Assembly (NCBI RefSeq): GCF_003285015.1
Contig: NZ_QMFB01000022.1
Location: forward strand, 83,178 to 147,177
Direction of reading: 5' to 3'
Origin: Paenibacillus contaminans
GTDB lineage: Bacteria; Bacillota; Bacilli; Paenibacillales; NBRC-103111
DNA length: 64,000 nt
The notes under the pieces are model-generated. The model ran no database searches, was not told where the DNA came from, and saw only the letters and a list, made by a program, of their open reading frames with translations. Below are positions 23,301 to 32,332 of this stretch, in pieces. Each line of letters begins with the position of its first letter. Position 1 is the stretch's first letter. Both the position numbers and the translations under genes were made by a program.

Positions 23301-26141
23301 AACGACATAACCGCGAATCAGGTAGTTTGCCTGCGTCCTTTCATCTACGCCGCGATTGTCAAACTCCGTCGGCCAACCGAACTCGGATATCCAGAGCGGT
23401 TTCAATTGCCCGTTATTGTATTTGCGAATCAAGTCCTGCACGCTTTTGATATTGGCTTCGAGCAACTCCGGTGCTCCGGGATATACATAAGGATGAATGG
23501 AAATACCATCCAAATACTGCATGCCCCCGAGCTGAAATACTTTTTCCATCCAGACCAGATCGATCCCCATTACCATGCCTATGACCGGCAAGTCGGGATG
23601 GGCGGCCTTGACCGTTTCATACGTTTTTTTCAGCAGCGGAAAATAATATTCCGGTTTCGAGTCCGCCGGTCCGGTTCCTCTGTCCCCGAAGCCTCCGTCG
23701 AATTCATTGTAAACTTCGACGGCATCGAGTTGACCGTCGTAATAATCCGCATACGCTTTCACATAATTGGCGAATCCTTCACGGCCTTCGTCCGTGTAAG
23801 GCGTGCTGTTGTTATCGTACAAAGGGTTGTTGAATCCGGTCATGAGCGTGAAATCGAAATGCTTGTCATTCAGCATCGTCATGTATCTGTCAGGCAAAGG
23901 CGTGAAGGAGTATACGCCCTTTTGCTTTTCAATGCCGTTCCACTCGATGCCGTCTCTGACCATTTGGATACCGGCAGCTTTCATCATATTGATGACATCG
24001 GCTGTAGATGCCGCCGGGATGCGGTGCGTATGGGCGGCTATCCCAAACGGAGAAGGTTCATTTCCCGCTTCGGCCAGGGGAGAAAGCACAGCGAATGGCG
24101 TTTTTATTAAAATCGGATCGCTGCCGGCCAACTCCGCCTTGATGTGCAGCGTGAAATAACCGAAATCGGAAAATGGAACCGATAAAAAAGCTTCATTTTG
24201 AACCGAAGGCACCACGCCCTCCGATACAAAGGCTCCCTCGTAATCATAGACGGCCCATGTTACGGCAGGCCTCGCGGTACTTACCTTAAATTGAATCGGC
24301 TCGCCATCCATAAAAATGTTGCCCGGACGAACCTGAACCAATTTCGTAGCCGGCGTCTCCGCGGTCGCGTACGGTCCGTCATTGCTCCATTTATTCAGAG
24401 CATTTCCGGCCTCGACCTTAAACGTAACCTTCTGGCCGACCTGCAGCCCCGTCACCGCGTAGGAGGTTACCGATGCGTCGACTGTCGCGAGGACAGTTCC
24501 GTTTCGATACAAGGTATAACCGGTTACACCCGCAGTGTCTTCCGCCGATGACCAGTCCAGCTGCAGCCCCGTTTCGGTAATATTCGAAACATTTAGGGTG
24601 CCGCCGTTCGGCCAAACTGGAGAGCCGGCGTTCACCCTGTCGGCGGAAAGCTCCAGATAAGGACGGTTAACCGCATTTTCCCTGCTGTTGACCGACACGG
24701 CATGGCCTTGGGCGGCCTGTTCTACGAGCGCAAAGCCGGCCGTTCCGTCAAGCGCCGCTTGCCGTTTTACAAAGGCGGTCACGTCATATTCATGCCAGCC
24801 GGCGGTTTTGCCCACATTGACGCTGCCGATATAATGATCGATGTCGGGCTTGCTGTTCCAGTTTACCGCGTTTTCCTGCCACGAATCGTTCTCCATACCG
24901 TACGCCTGCATGCCGATCGTCGAATTCTCATTGTCGAAGGCGTATACCTTTAGCTTGGCTGAGCCGATCTCGCCCGAGAACGACTGCAAATCGTATTTCA
25001 TGTAAGCCTGCCGATTTAAGTTGATGTCCGCATCGTACTTTTTGACAGCGAGCGTAACCGAAGAACCGTAATTATTGTTGGCGCCTGACCCGCCGTTGAC
25101 ATAAGTATCCGCGACAGGCGGTAATACCGTCCGGTTTGGACCCGGCATCGTCATAGTAACGTATGGCCCGTCGTTGCTCCATTGATTCGAAGCGTTCCCG
25201 GCCTCCACCTTGAACGTATATTTCTTGTCGGCCTGCAGGCCCGTCACCGTGTAGGAAGTCGCCGTTCCGGCCACCGTACCGACAACGCTGCCGTTCTGAT
25301 AAACGGTATAGCCGGTCACGCCCGCCGGATCTGTCACCGCAGTCCAATTCAACTGCAGGCTCGTTGCGCTTGCACTCGATATGCGCACATTGCTTCCACC
25401 GGACCAGTTGGGGGCGTTTCCATTCATTCGTTCAGGGGACAGCTCCAGATAGGGGGGATTCGCCGTGTTTTCCCTGCTGTTGATCGACACGGCATGACCT
25501 TTGGCCGCTTGCTCGACAAGCGCGAAGCTGGCTTTCCGGTCAAGCGCCATTTGGCTTTTGACGAAGGCGGTCACGTCAATTTCATACCAGCCCGCTGTCT
25601 TGCCCACGTTGATATTGGCGATATAGTGCTCGAAGCCGGGTTTGGTATTCCACGTCGCCGTATTTTCCTTCCATGTGTCGTCCTCCATGCCATACACCTG
25701 TACGCCAATCGTCGAATTTTCGGAATCGACGGCGTACACTTTCAATTTGGCCGAGCCGATCTCCCCGGCAAACGAGCTCAAATCGTACTTCATATACGCC
25801 TGCCGGTTCAAGTTGCCGTCGACGTCGTAATTTTTGACAAGGAGCTGACTCGAGGATCCGTAATTATTATTCGCAGCGCCCCCCGCATTCACGTAGGTAT
25901 CTTCGATCGGATTCAATTGCACGGCAGCCGGACTAAGAGACTGAGTCGCCGCGGAGTCCGCGGCGAAAACCTGCGTGTTATCGTTCCATCGAGGGACAAA
26001 GGGCAAAACAAGACTATGGAGCAGTACTGCCGTCAAGGATAATCCCAAGATGCGAATGCCTGTTTTCGATCGCATGTTTCTGAACATTCCTCTCACCCCA
26101 AACGTTTTATTTAATGAACTCAACTTCTTTCGCAGCAGCAT
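20349..26141 (-). CDS. Giant secreted multidomain glycoside hydrolase 1
   Basis: About 1930 aa. The start at 26141 (AAAGGG upstream) precedes a signal peptide; the frame runs up to 26240, and a start near 26089 is also possible. Domains in order: DNRLRE/CBM96-like, FN3, second DNRLRE, FN3, Ig-like, TIM-barrel hydrolase with acid/base E813 (VEVYNEFD) and nucleophile E920 (WISEFGWPT) in the GH39/GH5-like clan, CBM9-like domain (~1300-1480), two OmpL47-like beta domains (~1487-1660), an Ig-like domain, and two repeats of the chitinase A N-terminal type (APGKPVLSDDN). No LPXTG or SLH anchor, so probably released. The last ~290 residues are nearly identical to the upstream paralog. Substrate unknown. 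Confidence 0.88.
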   Translation of the reverse strand: MLLRKKLSSLNKTFGVRGMFRNMRSKTGIRILGLSLTAVLLHSLVLPFVPRWNDNTQVFAADSAATQSLSPAAVQLNPIEDTYVNAGGAANNNYGSSSQLLVKNYDVDGNLNRQAYMKYDLSSFAGEIGSAKLKVYAVDSENSTIGVQVYGMEDDTWKENTATWNTKPGFEHYIANINVGKTAGWYEIDVTAFVKSQMALDRKASFALVEQAAKGHAVSINSRENTANPPYLELSPERMNGNAPNWSGGSNVRISSASATSLQLNWTAVTDPAGVTGYTVYQNGSVVGTVAGTATSYTVTGLQADKKYTFKVEAGNASNQWSNDGPYVTMTMPGPNRTVLPPVADTYVNGGSGANNNYGSSVTLAVKKYDADINLNRQAYMKYDLQSFSGEIGSAKLKVYAFDNENSTIGMQAYGMENDSWQENAVNWNSKPDIDHYIGSVNVGKTAGWHEYDVTAFVKRQAALDGTAGFALVEQAAQGHAVSVNSRENAVNRPYLELSADRVNAGSPVWPNGGTLNVSNITETGLQLDWSSAEDTAGVTGYTLYRNGTVLATVDASVTSYAVTGLQVGQKVTFKVEAGNALNKWSNDGPYATAETPATKLVQVRPGNIFMDGEPIQFKVSTARPAVTWAVYDYEGAFVSEGVVPSVQNEAFLSVPFSDFGYFTLHIKAELAGSDPILIKTPFAVLSPLAEAGNEPSPFGIAAHTHRIPAASTADVINMMKAAGIQMVRDGIEWNGIEKQKGVYSFTPLPDRYMTMLNDKHFDFTLMTGFNNPLYDNNSTPYTDEGREGFANYVKAYADYYDGQLDAVEVYNEFDGGFGDRGTGPADSKPEYYFPLLKKTYETVKAAHPDLPVIGMVMGIDLVWMEKVFQLGGMQYLDGISIHPYVYPGAPELLEANIKSVQDLIRKYNNGQLKPLWISEFGWPTEFDNRGVDERTQANYLIRGYVVSIASGIEQVMWYDFMNDGVKIDYNEDNFGIIRHPNDKLGAYTPKPAYVSFATMTRALAGARFVSRESTDSDIRSYVFDRDGAEVRTLWSAGSTIPVAIRTANPIQITDMMGNSHTYTPFNGNVFVTLSDEPYFVEGEIAEIVKDSTFALRGEPARVGDSMAFELVTDNTTSAAFDFSLNVEGGTYPITTGSGQKTVQKIGVPNANEPGTRSVTGVLKKGSDTIGLIRSSASALQPYEVKVRPVITDLGTMSKSLLVGIKNESQSNALQVQKVEWRFGTQSGTKELNATISADSSASVDIPLTGFGLGASSVIKVTVYFDGFDPFTYEGTAEFNPIIQGSVIVDGSLDPETSAAPSTIDLSKGTVKMTGYQGAGDLSGSVWLNYDSSHMYLTARIKDDTLSSPFAEADIWKNDSVQFAVSSGLPGESQYWYEYGISQTPEGPQIYRWITPPGVAKGAVTNGNLQISRDENQKYTIYELALPWSELTPIKAEKNGVISFSMLVNDNDGNGRKGYIEWGGGIGDGKQTSKFRAMQWIVTDDTPPTTVVQLEGTKRNDWYVTGVKASLIAADDKSGVAATVYSLDGGTSWQPYSAPLSFDQDGRYSIEYRSTDNAGNEEAANLSRLDIDMTPPVTTASVSPAQPDGLRNKYVQPVTVTLSASDAWSGVAATEFSLDNGSTWQPYANPIIVAQDGEHRLLYRSTDQAGHVELEKTIAFHIDMTVPTAAVAYSTTAPTNQPVIATITPSEPVTITNNGGANSFTFLANGSFTFEFVDEAGNRGTATAVVNNIGSSAGGAPGKPVLSDDNGHDTGLLDGSYQVKMNLWWGNNGTIYKLYENDVLIDTQTLADRSPDAQSTVTSVTYKSNGTYRYVAELTNAFGTTRSDVLTVRVKDAAPGKPVLSDDNWDGDGNFSVSMNMWWGTNGTTYRLYENGVLIDTQTLSDRSPQAQSAMTAIQGRQAGTYEYRCELVNEAGMTSSETRTVKVRR

Positions 26142-26326
26142 ACATCCGCCCTTTGAAGGAGCAACTCGCCGGGACTTTCTCGACGAGTTGCCCTGAATTC
26201 CGAACAAGGCCCTTCGAAAACTTTTCGCAAGAGCTTTCATGCTCTTTCGGCTTGCACCGAATGATTAACATGCAGACGGGAGGCGACTTGCCGATCAGCC
26301 CGCCCGAAGGTGCAAATTATCGACCG

Positions 26327-29300
26327 TCACTTTACTTTCACAATCTTCGTTTCACTCGATGTGATTCCCGCTTCGTTAACAAGCTCGCACCGGTACACAT
26401 ACGTGCCCGCCTGTCTGCCTTGGATCGCCGTCACGGCGGATTGCGCTTGCGGCGTACGGTCGGACAACGTTTGCGTATCGATGAGAACGCCGTTCTCGTA
26501 CAAACGGTACGTCGTCCCGTTCGTTCCCCACCACATATTCATGCTGACGCTGAAATTTCCGTCCCCGTCCCAGTTATCGTCCGACAGTACGGGCTTGCCC
26601 GGCGCCGCATCCTTCACGCGTACGGTCAGTACGTCGCTTCGCGTCGTCCCGAACGCGTTCGTAAGCTCCGCAACATAACGGTACGTGCCGTTCGTTTTAT
26701 GCGTAATGGACGTTACGGCCGATTGGGCGTTCGGCGAACGGTCGGCAAGCAGCTGCGTGTCGATCAGGACGTCGTTCTCGTAGAGCTTGTAGATCGCACC
26801 GTTATTCCCCCACCACAGGTTCATCTTCACCTGGTAGCTGCCATCCATGAGCCCCGTATCGTGGCCGTTATCGTCCGATAGCGCAGGCTTGCCCGGCGCC
26901 CCGCCCGCGCTTGAAACGATATTGTTCACGACAGCCGTCGCCGAACCCGAATTGCCCGCTTCATCGGCGAATTCGAAAGTAAAGCTTCCGTTCGCGAGGA
27001 ACATAAAGGCATTCGCTCCCCCGTTGTTCGTAATCGTCACCGGCTCGCTAGGCGTAATCGTCGCGACGACGGCTTGATTCGTTTGCGCGGTTATGCTGTA
27101 AGAAATCGAGGCAGTCGGCGCCGTCCGGTCTATGCGGAACGCGGTCGTCTGCACCGTTTCCATATTGCCTGCCTGATCGGTCGAGCGATATGCGATACTG
27201 TAGCTCCCGTCCTGCTCGAACGTCAGAGGCGCCTCGTAAGGCAGCCAAGTCGTCCCGCCGTCCAAGCTGTACGAAGTGGATGCGACGCCGGATTCGTCAT
27301 CCGTCGCGCTCAAGCTTGCCTGAACGCCCGTCACGTACCATCCGTTCCGCTGCGTTCCTTCCAGTGCCGCGACAGTCGCCGGCGGCGTAATGTCGGCTCT
27401 GCCCCCGGCGTCCATCAATACGATGGCCCGGTATTGCGTCGGATCCTTGGCGCTGCCGATTCCGCTCCCCCACTCGATATAGCCGTCGCGGCTTCCGGCA
27501 TCGTTCTCGTTGACGAGCATCGAGAAGCTGATGACGTTTCCTGCTGCCGGCTTCATCGGCTCGAGCTCTCTCCAGGGCATTTTTAACCGGTACTTCGTTA
27601 CCTTCCGTTCTTCGTCCCGGATTACATCGAGATCGATGTCGCCGTTGTCGTGAATGCCGAGCGGAATGCCCTGCGGCGCGTTGTAAAAGTAAATCTGCGG
27701 CCCCTGCGCCGTAAGCGAAACGCCGATTTCATAATTGTAGGTAACGGTCCCGGGAATCCCTCCAGCCATACCGAATTGGATGCTGTCATTCTTGTAAATC
27801 TCCTGGCCGACAAAAGGATATTGGAAGGCGTCGTCTACGATATCCGCATCCAAATAAAAGTTCGTCTCGTCCCAGGACAGCTCGAAGCTTCCGCTTATAT
27901 CATCCGGCCCCATGTAGGCGTCCGCCTTGATCCGGTTCGTCCCGGAGCTGAGATCGATGGCAACCGGATCGGCGGTGCCCCCTCTATAAACCACACGGTT
28001 AAAGTCGATGGAGCTGACGACATGAACGGGATCGTAACCTTCCAATACGACGGTGATATCCAGCGGGTAGGACTTTCCTTCCGCAAAGCCCGGCAGCGGG
28101 ATGGACTCCGTTAAAACGGTGGAAGGAGCAATCGTTCTCGACGCGGCCGTGCCGCTTAATTCGCCGACGGACCAATCGATTCCGCTCAATACAATTGGCG
28201 TTTCGACCGCATGATTCTCGACGATCACTTGTACCGAAGGCGCTTCGCCGGGTACGGACGAAAGGAATGGCTTCACGTTGACCGCAAAAGGTTTTTGGAA
28301 CGGAATGTCCGCATACACCATGCCGATCGGATGTCCGGCTGCGGAAACGAGCTTTCCGCGCACCGATACGACGCCCTCCCGATCCAAACCGGGAACGCGG
28401 ATCGCAAGCGTCTGTCCCGTTCCCGCCGCCGCCTCGAACGGATAGATCTCTCCGTTTAATTCGAGCGTACCGGACAAGGAACTGTCCGCCGCATTAGCGA
28501 CAGTCAGCTTCAGCTTGCCGTCCTCATTGACAAGCGACGCCTCGCCGGTCAACACGAAGGTTAAATCCTCATCGATCCCTTCAATCGGGCCGTGAATGTA
28601 AACCGCTTCGCCGTTCAAGGTCATATACACCTTGCCTTGTATGGGGGTGTAAACGGTCTCGTTGCCCATCAAATCGACGATGCGGATCGGGGCTTGCGCG
28701 CGAATGACGACAGGCGTGGGCTCTACCGCCCAGGCGACGCGAACCTCCTCGCTGCCTTTCTTAAACAAATAGTGATAATAAGAACCTGTCGCAGAAAGGT
28801 CGGCGTCGAAATCGGCTTCCGACAATTGCCGGATCATCACGGCATAAGCCGTGAAGGCGGGCTTCGGCGTATAAGCGCCGAGCCGGTCGGCTTTATTGCG
28901 AATAAGGCCGAAGTTATCCTCGTTATGCGCAGGGTTCGTTCCATCGTTCATGAAGTCGTACCAGTAAATTTTCTCGACGCCGTTCGCCAGAGAAAGGACG
29001 TAGCTGCGAACCAAATTGTCAGCCGACTTCTTCTCGCTTACGCCCGAAAGCGTATTATGCGTCGGCCAGCCGATTTCCGTAAGCCAGATCGGCTTCGTTT
29101 GTCCGCCATTGTACTTTTTGACAAGATCGTTTACGTCCTTGAACGATTTCACAATCATTTCGGGATCCTTCGGGTACACATACGGATGAATGGCGATCGT
29201 ATCCATATAGTTCACGCCGCCCAGCTTCATGACGGATTCCAGCCAGGATAAAGGAACGCCCGCCGTCGACATGCCGGAAACGATCGTATCCGGATGCGAG

Positions 29301-31846
29301 GCTTTAACGGTTTCGTACGTTTTTTTCAAAAGCGGGTAATAGTATTCCGGCTTCGAATCCGCCGGTCCCGTACCGCGGTCGCCGAAGCCGATATTGAATT
29401 CGTTATACACTTCCACTTGCTTCAAAAACCGGGTGTATTCTGGCGAGGCCGGATCCGCTCCGTTATAAGCGTCCAGAACGGCCTTCGCATGATTGGCAAA
29501 GCCTTCTCTGCCTTCATCCGTATAGGGCGTGCTGTTCGCATCGTAGAACGGATTGGTATAGGCTAGCACCCAGAGCTGATCGAGCGCTTTTTCGCGAAAA
29601 TCGTTGAAATACTCCGCCGCTACGGGAGATGCCGGAACCGTATAAACGCCCTTTTGTTTCTCCACGGAGTTCCATTCGGACGCTTCTCTCACATTTTTGA
29701 TCCCGGCTTTGGCGATGAGGTCCGTCAAGTCCGGAATCCACCCTTTGGGAGCCCAAGTCAGATGCGTATTGACGCCGAACGGAGAATCGGCGATTTGACT
29801 GACGTCATACGGCGTCAAGACGGTGAAGGTCGTTTCCAGCGTGATCGGGTCGCGGTTCGCCGCTTCGGCCGCAGCCTCCAGCGTAAAATAGCCGCGCAGC
29901 GATGCCGGAAACGCGATCAGCGCTTCTCCGTTAAGGGGGGCTGCGACGCCGGAAGCCACCTGCGAGCCCCACACATCCTTGATCGTCCAGGAGACGGAGG
30001 TTCTGCCCGTCAGGAGCTTCATGCTCAACTCCTCGCTGCTTAAGTAAACGTTGCCGAGCTGGGACGGAGCGAACTTCGTCTCCCGGGTGCCCGCAGTGGC
30101 GAACGGACCGTCAGTACTCCATTTGCCGGCTTTTCCGGCCTCCAGCTTAATCGTATACGGCTTGCCTACGGCCAGCCCGGTTACCGTATAAGCGGTTGTG
30201 CTGCCGCTCACCGTACCCGCAAGTACGCCATTCGCGTACACGTTATACGTTTCCGCCCCGGCTGCGGGCGTCCAGTTAACGCCGATTTCGTCTTCTCCTT
30301 CATGCATAACCGTAACGCTGGAAGAGCTGCCCCATGCAGGAGCATCCGGATTCGTTCTGGATTTGGAAATTTGCAGATACGGCTTGTTGGCGGCATTTTC
30401 TTTGCTGTTTATGATCACGTTAATGCCGTTCTGTACGTTCTGGCTGATCAGGAAGCTTGCAGCTTTACCGGCTGCAGCCTGCCCCTTGACATAGGCGGTT
30501 GCGTCGAGCGCAAACCATTTTGGCGTCCGGTCCGCCGTAAACGATTGCAAAAAGTCGCGGGCCTCCGGTTTCGTATTCCAGGTTGCAGCGGCTTCGGTCC
30601 ATTGTTCGGGCGACGCGCTGAACAGCTCATTCGTCACCGTCGTCCCGCCTCCGTCATTCGTTACCGCATAGACGTACAATACAGCCGAGCCGATATCCTC
30701 AATCGCGGAGCCAAGATCGAATTTAAGCAAGCTCTCCCGCGTCAAATCCACAGCGTTTTTCTTGACCAGCAGCGACGCGTCGCTGCCGTAATTCATATCC
30801 GCTTTGGTGCCGGCATTGACGTAGGTATCATCCGTCGGGAACAGCTTTTGCTCCGTAACGGGAACAGTTACCTGGATGCCCGGACCGTCGGTCGACCAAC
30901 GGAAAGCGGGATCTGCGGCTTCGACCCGAAAATCGTAGGTTTCGCCGGGAATTAGAGAAGCCGCTTCATAACTGTTGACCGTCCCCGGGACGCTGCCAAG
31001 CTGTACGCCATTCGCATAGATCCGGTACGAGAATATGCCCGAAACATCTTGGGCAGGGGACCAATCCAGCCTCACGGAAGTCGGGCCTGATAGAACGCCC
31101 GATAGCTGCGCCCCCTCCGGCCAAACCGGCGGCTCCGTGTCCGCCGCGCCTGCAGGTGTATACGTGATGGTCAAGTAAGGCTTGTTGCTTGCTTCCATGC
31201 TGTGGAAACTAACGAAGCAATTGGCCAAGCTTGAGTCAACCAGCGCAATGCTCGCCGTCTGATCCGCCAATTGTCCGGAGGCGACGTATGCCGTTACGTC
31301 CGCGGCATACCAGTCAGCCGGCTTGTTGTTCAGCATCGTGATCGGACCTGCAACCGCGTTTCCTTTGACGGGACTTGCATTCCATGTGATCTCCGTTCCC
31401 GTCCATGCATCGTCCGCTACCCCGTAAACCGCAAGGTTTACCGGCTTGCCTCCCGGCTGCGCGCCGTCGGTTACGGCACCATACAGATTAAGGCTTGCTC
31501 CGGTAATGACTCCCGGAACACCGCTTAGGTCGAATTTGATAAACGCTTCCCGCTTATCGACCGCATTCGTACCGGAATAGTTTTTAACCTGAAGCGCGGC
31601 CGGCGTCGTGGCTCCAAACTTCGTGTTGGCATTGGAGCCTCCTCTGACGAACGCATCGTCGGACGCATATACGCGGACTGTTACCGGCGTCTGCGTTTCG
31701 GCGGACGGCCCGGCGAGCTCTCCGGCGGACGCTGCGACGGCGCGATGCGAAACGCCTCCGAATAGGCTTGTGAAAGCCATGACCAAACAAAGCAGACCTG
31801 CGATTCTCCTTCCGGCATACCGATGAAAAATTGCATGTAGACTCAA
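26327..31846 (-). CDS. Giant secreted multidomain glycoside hydrolase 2
   Basis: 1839 aa from a TTG start with an ideal AAGGAGG (7-nt spacing). Signal peptide to about residue 39; DNRLRE-like domain (~60-230), FN3, second DNRLRE (~330-490), FN3, Ig-like domain, TIM-barrel hydrolase (~695-1130) with E816 (VEVYNEFN) and E924 (WLTEIGWPT), CBM9-like domain (~1295-1480), a single OmpL47-like domain, Ig-like domain and two chitinase-A-N-type repeats. It has one OmpL47-like domain fewer than its paralog at 20349. A CcpA cre site lies 41 bp upstream. It probably degrades a complex polysaccharide whose oligomers enter through the adjacent ABC system. Confidence 0.9.
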   Translation of the reverse strand: MSLHAIFHRYAGRRIAGLLCLVMAFTSLFGGVSHRAVAASAGELAGPSAETQTPVTVRVYASDDAFVRGGSNANTKFGATTPAALQVKNYSGTNAVDKREAFIKFDLSGVPGVITGASLNLYGAVTDGAQPGGKPVNLAVYGVADDAWTGTEITWNASPVKGNAVAGPITMLNNKPADWYAADVTAYVASGQLADQTASIALVDSSLANCFVSFHSMEASNKPYLTITYTPAGAADTEPPVWPEGAQLSGVLSGPTSVRLDWSPAQDVSGIFSYRIYANGVQLGSVPGTVNSYEAASLIPGETYDFRVEAADPAFRWSTDGPGIQVTVPVTEQKLFPTDDTYVNAGTKADMNYGSDASLLVKKNAVDLTRESLLKFDLGSAIEDIGSAVLYVYAVTNDGGGTTVTNELFSASPEQWTEAAATWNTKPEARDFLQSFTADRTPKWFALDATAYVKGQAAAGKAASFLISQNVQNGINVIINSKENAANKPYLQISKSRTNPDAPAWGSSSSVTVMHEGEDEIGVNWTPAAGAETYNVYANGVLAGTVSGSTTAYTVTGLAVGKPYTIKLEAGKAGKWSTDGPFATAGTRETKFAPSQLGNVYLSSEELSMKLLTGRTSVSWTIKDVWGSQVASGVAAPLNGEALIAFPASLRGYFTLEAAAEAANRDPITLETTFTVLTPYDVSQIADSPFGVNTHLTWAPKGWIPDLTDLIAKAGIKNVREASEWNSVEKQKGVYTVPASPVAAEYFNDFREKALDQLWVLAYTNPFYDANSTPYTDEGREGFANHAKAVLDAYNGADPASPEYTRFLKQVEVYNEFNIGFGDRGTGPADSKPEYYYPLLKKTYETVKASHPDTIVSGMSTAGVPLSWLESVMKLGGVNYMDTIAIHPYVYPKDPEMIVKSFKDVNDLVKKYNGGQTKPIWLTEIGWPTHNTLSGVSEKKSADNLVRSYVLSLANGVEKIYWYDFMNDGTNPAHNEDNFGLIRNKADRLGAYTPKPAFTAYAVMIRQLSEADFDADLSATGSYYHYLFKKGSEEVRVAWAVEPTPVVIRAQAPIRIVDLMGNETVYTPIQGKVYMTLNGEAVYIHGPIEGIDEDLTFVLTGEASLVNEDGKLKLTVANAADSSLSGTLELNGEIYPFEAAAGTGQTLAIRVPGLDREGVVSVRGKLVSAAGHPIGMVYADIPFQKPFAVNVKPFLSSVPGEAPSVQVIVENHAVETPIVLSGIDWSVGELSGTAASRTIAPSTVLTESIPLPGFAEGKSYPLDITVVLEGYDPVHVVSSIDFNRVVYRGGTADPVAIDLSSGTNRIKADAYMGPDDISGSFELSWDETNFYLDADIVDDAFQYPFVGQEIYKNDSIQFGMAGGIPGTVTYNYEIGVSLTAQGPQIYFYNAPQGIPLGIHDNGDIDLDVIRDEERKVTKYRLKMPWRELEPMKPAAGNVISFSMLVNENDAGSRDGYIEWGSGIGSAKDPTQYRAIVLMDAGGRADITPPATVAALEGTQRNGWYVTGVQASLSATDDESGVASTSYSLDGGTTWLPYEAPLTFEQDGSYSIAYRSTDQAGNMETVQTTAFRIDRTAPTASISYSITAQTNQAVVATITPSEPVTITNNGGANAFMFLANGSFTFEFADEAGNSGSATAVVNNIVSSAGGAPGKPALSDDNGHDTGLMDGSYQVKMNLWWGNNGAIYKLYENDVLIDTQLLADRSPNAQSAVTSITHKTNGTYRYVAELTNAFGTTRSDVLTVRVKDAAPGKPVLSDDNWDGDGNFSVSMNMWWGTNGTTYRLYENGVLIDTQTLSDRTPQAQSAVTAIQGRQAGTYVYRCELVNEAGITSSETKIVKVK

Positions 31847-31886
31847 CTTGGATCCTCCTTTTTACATGTATTGGTCAACGATTTGT

Positions 31887-31900
31887 TGTAAGCGTTTACA
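31887..31900. promoter_or_regulatory. CcpA cre site
   Basis: TGTAAGCGTTTACA fits every position of the cre consensus TGWNANCGNTNWCA. It lies 41 bp before the giant hydrolase start, so glucose repression of the hydrolase pair is expected. The promoter itself could not be fixed. Confidence 0.8.
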
Positions 31901-32044
31901 TATGGGGTCGAAGCTGCTCTATGGAAGAAAATCAGCTTCCAACAAATACGTAACACACTCTCGGTGGTCGGGCGTATTTCATCGCTGCATGCAAACACGG
32001 AAGTCGCAATGGTTATGCAACGAACGGTGCACTTCGTGTAGGAA

Positions 32045-32145
32045 ACCTCATTGTTTTCAGGCTGCCCTCACTATTCCAAAGGTAAAATGCTCGTTCCCGC
32101 CCTCTAGTTAGACAAACGCAACTATTCATTTCGTTTGGCTCACTA
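32045..32145 (+). repeat. Dispersed element, inverted relative of 19826-19930
   Basis: Shares AAAATGCTCGTTC and AAACGCAACTAT...TTCGTTT.GCTCACTA with the reverse complement of 19826-19930. The two copies flank the giant hydrolase pair in opposite orientation. Further GCCTCATTA-like fragments continue to about 32240; no gene is seen in 31901-32332. Confidence 0.6.
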
Positions 32146-32332
32146 CTAGTTGCGTTTGCCTCATTACCTCAAGAAAACAAGGATTTTCTATTTGAAATAG
32201 TGAAGTTTGCCTCATGAATAGTAATCTTTTCCTCATTATGGGAATCACTATCCCTTGCACGATCAAATTACTAGTCCGCTCACACCGACAAGCTTTCCCA
32301 AGTCTCCAGCCTGACGGCGGCTCTAAGCACCG

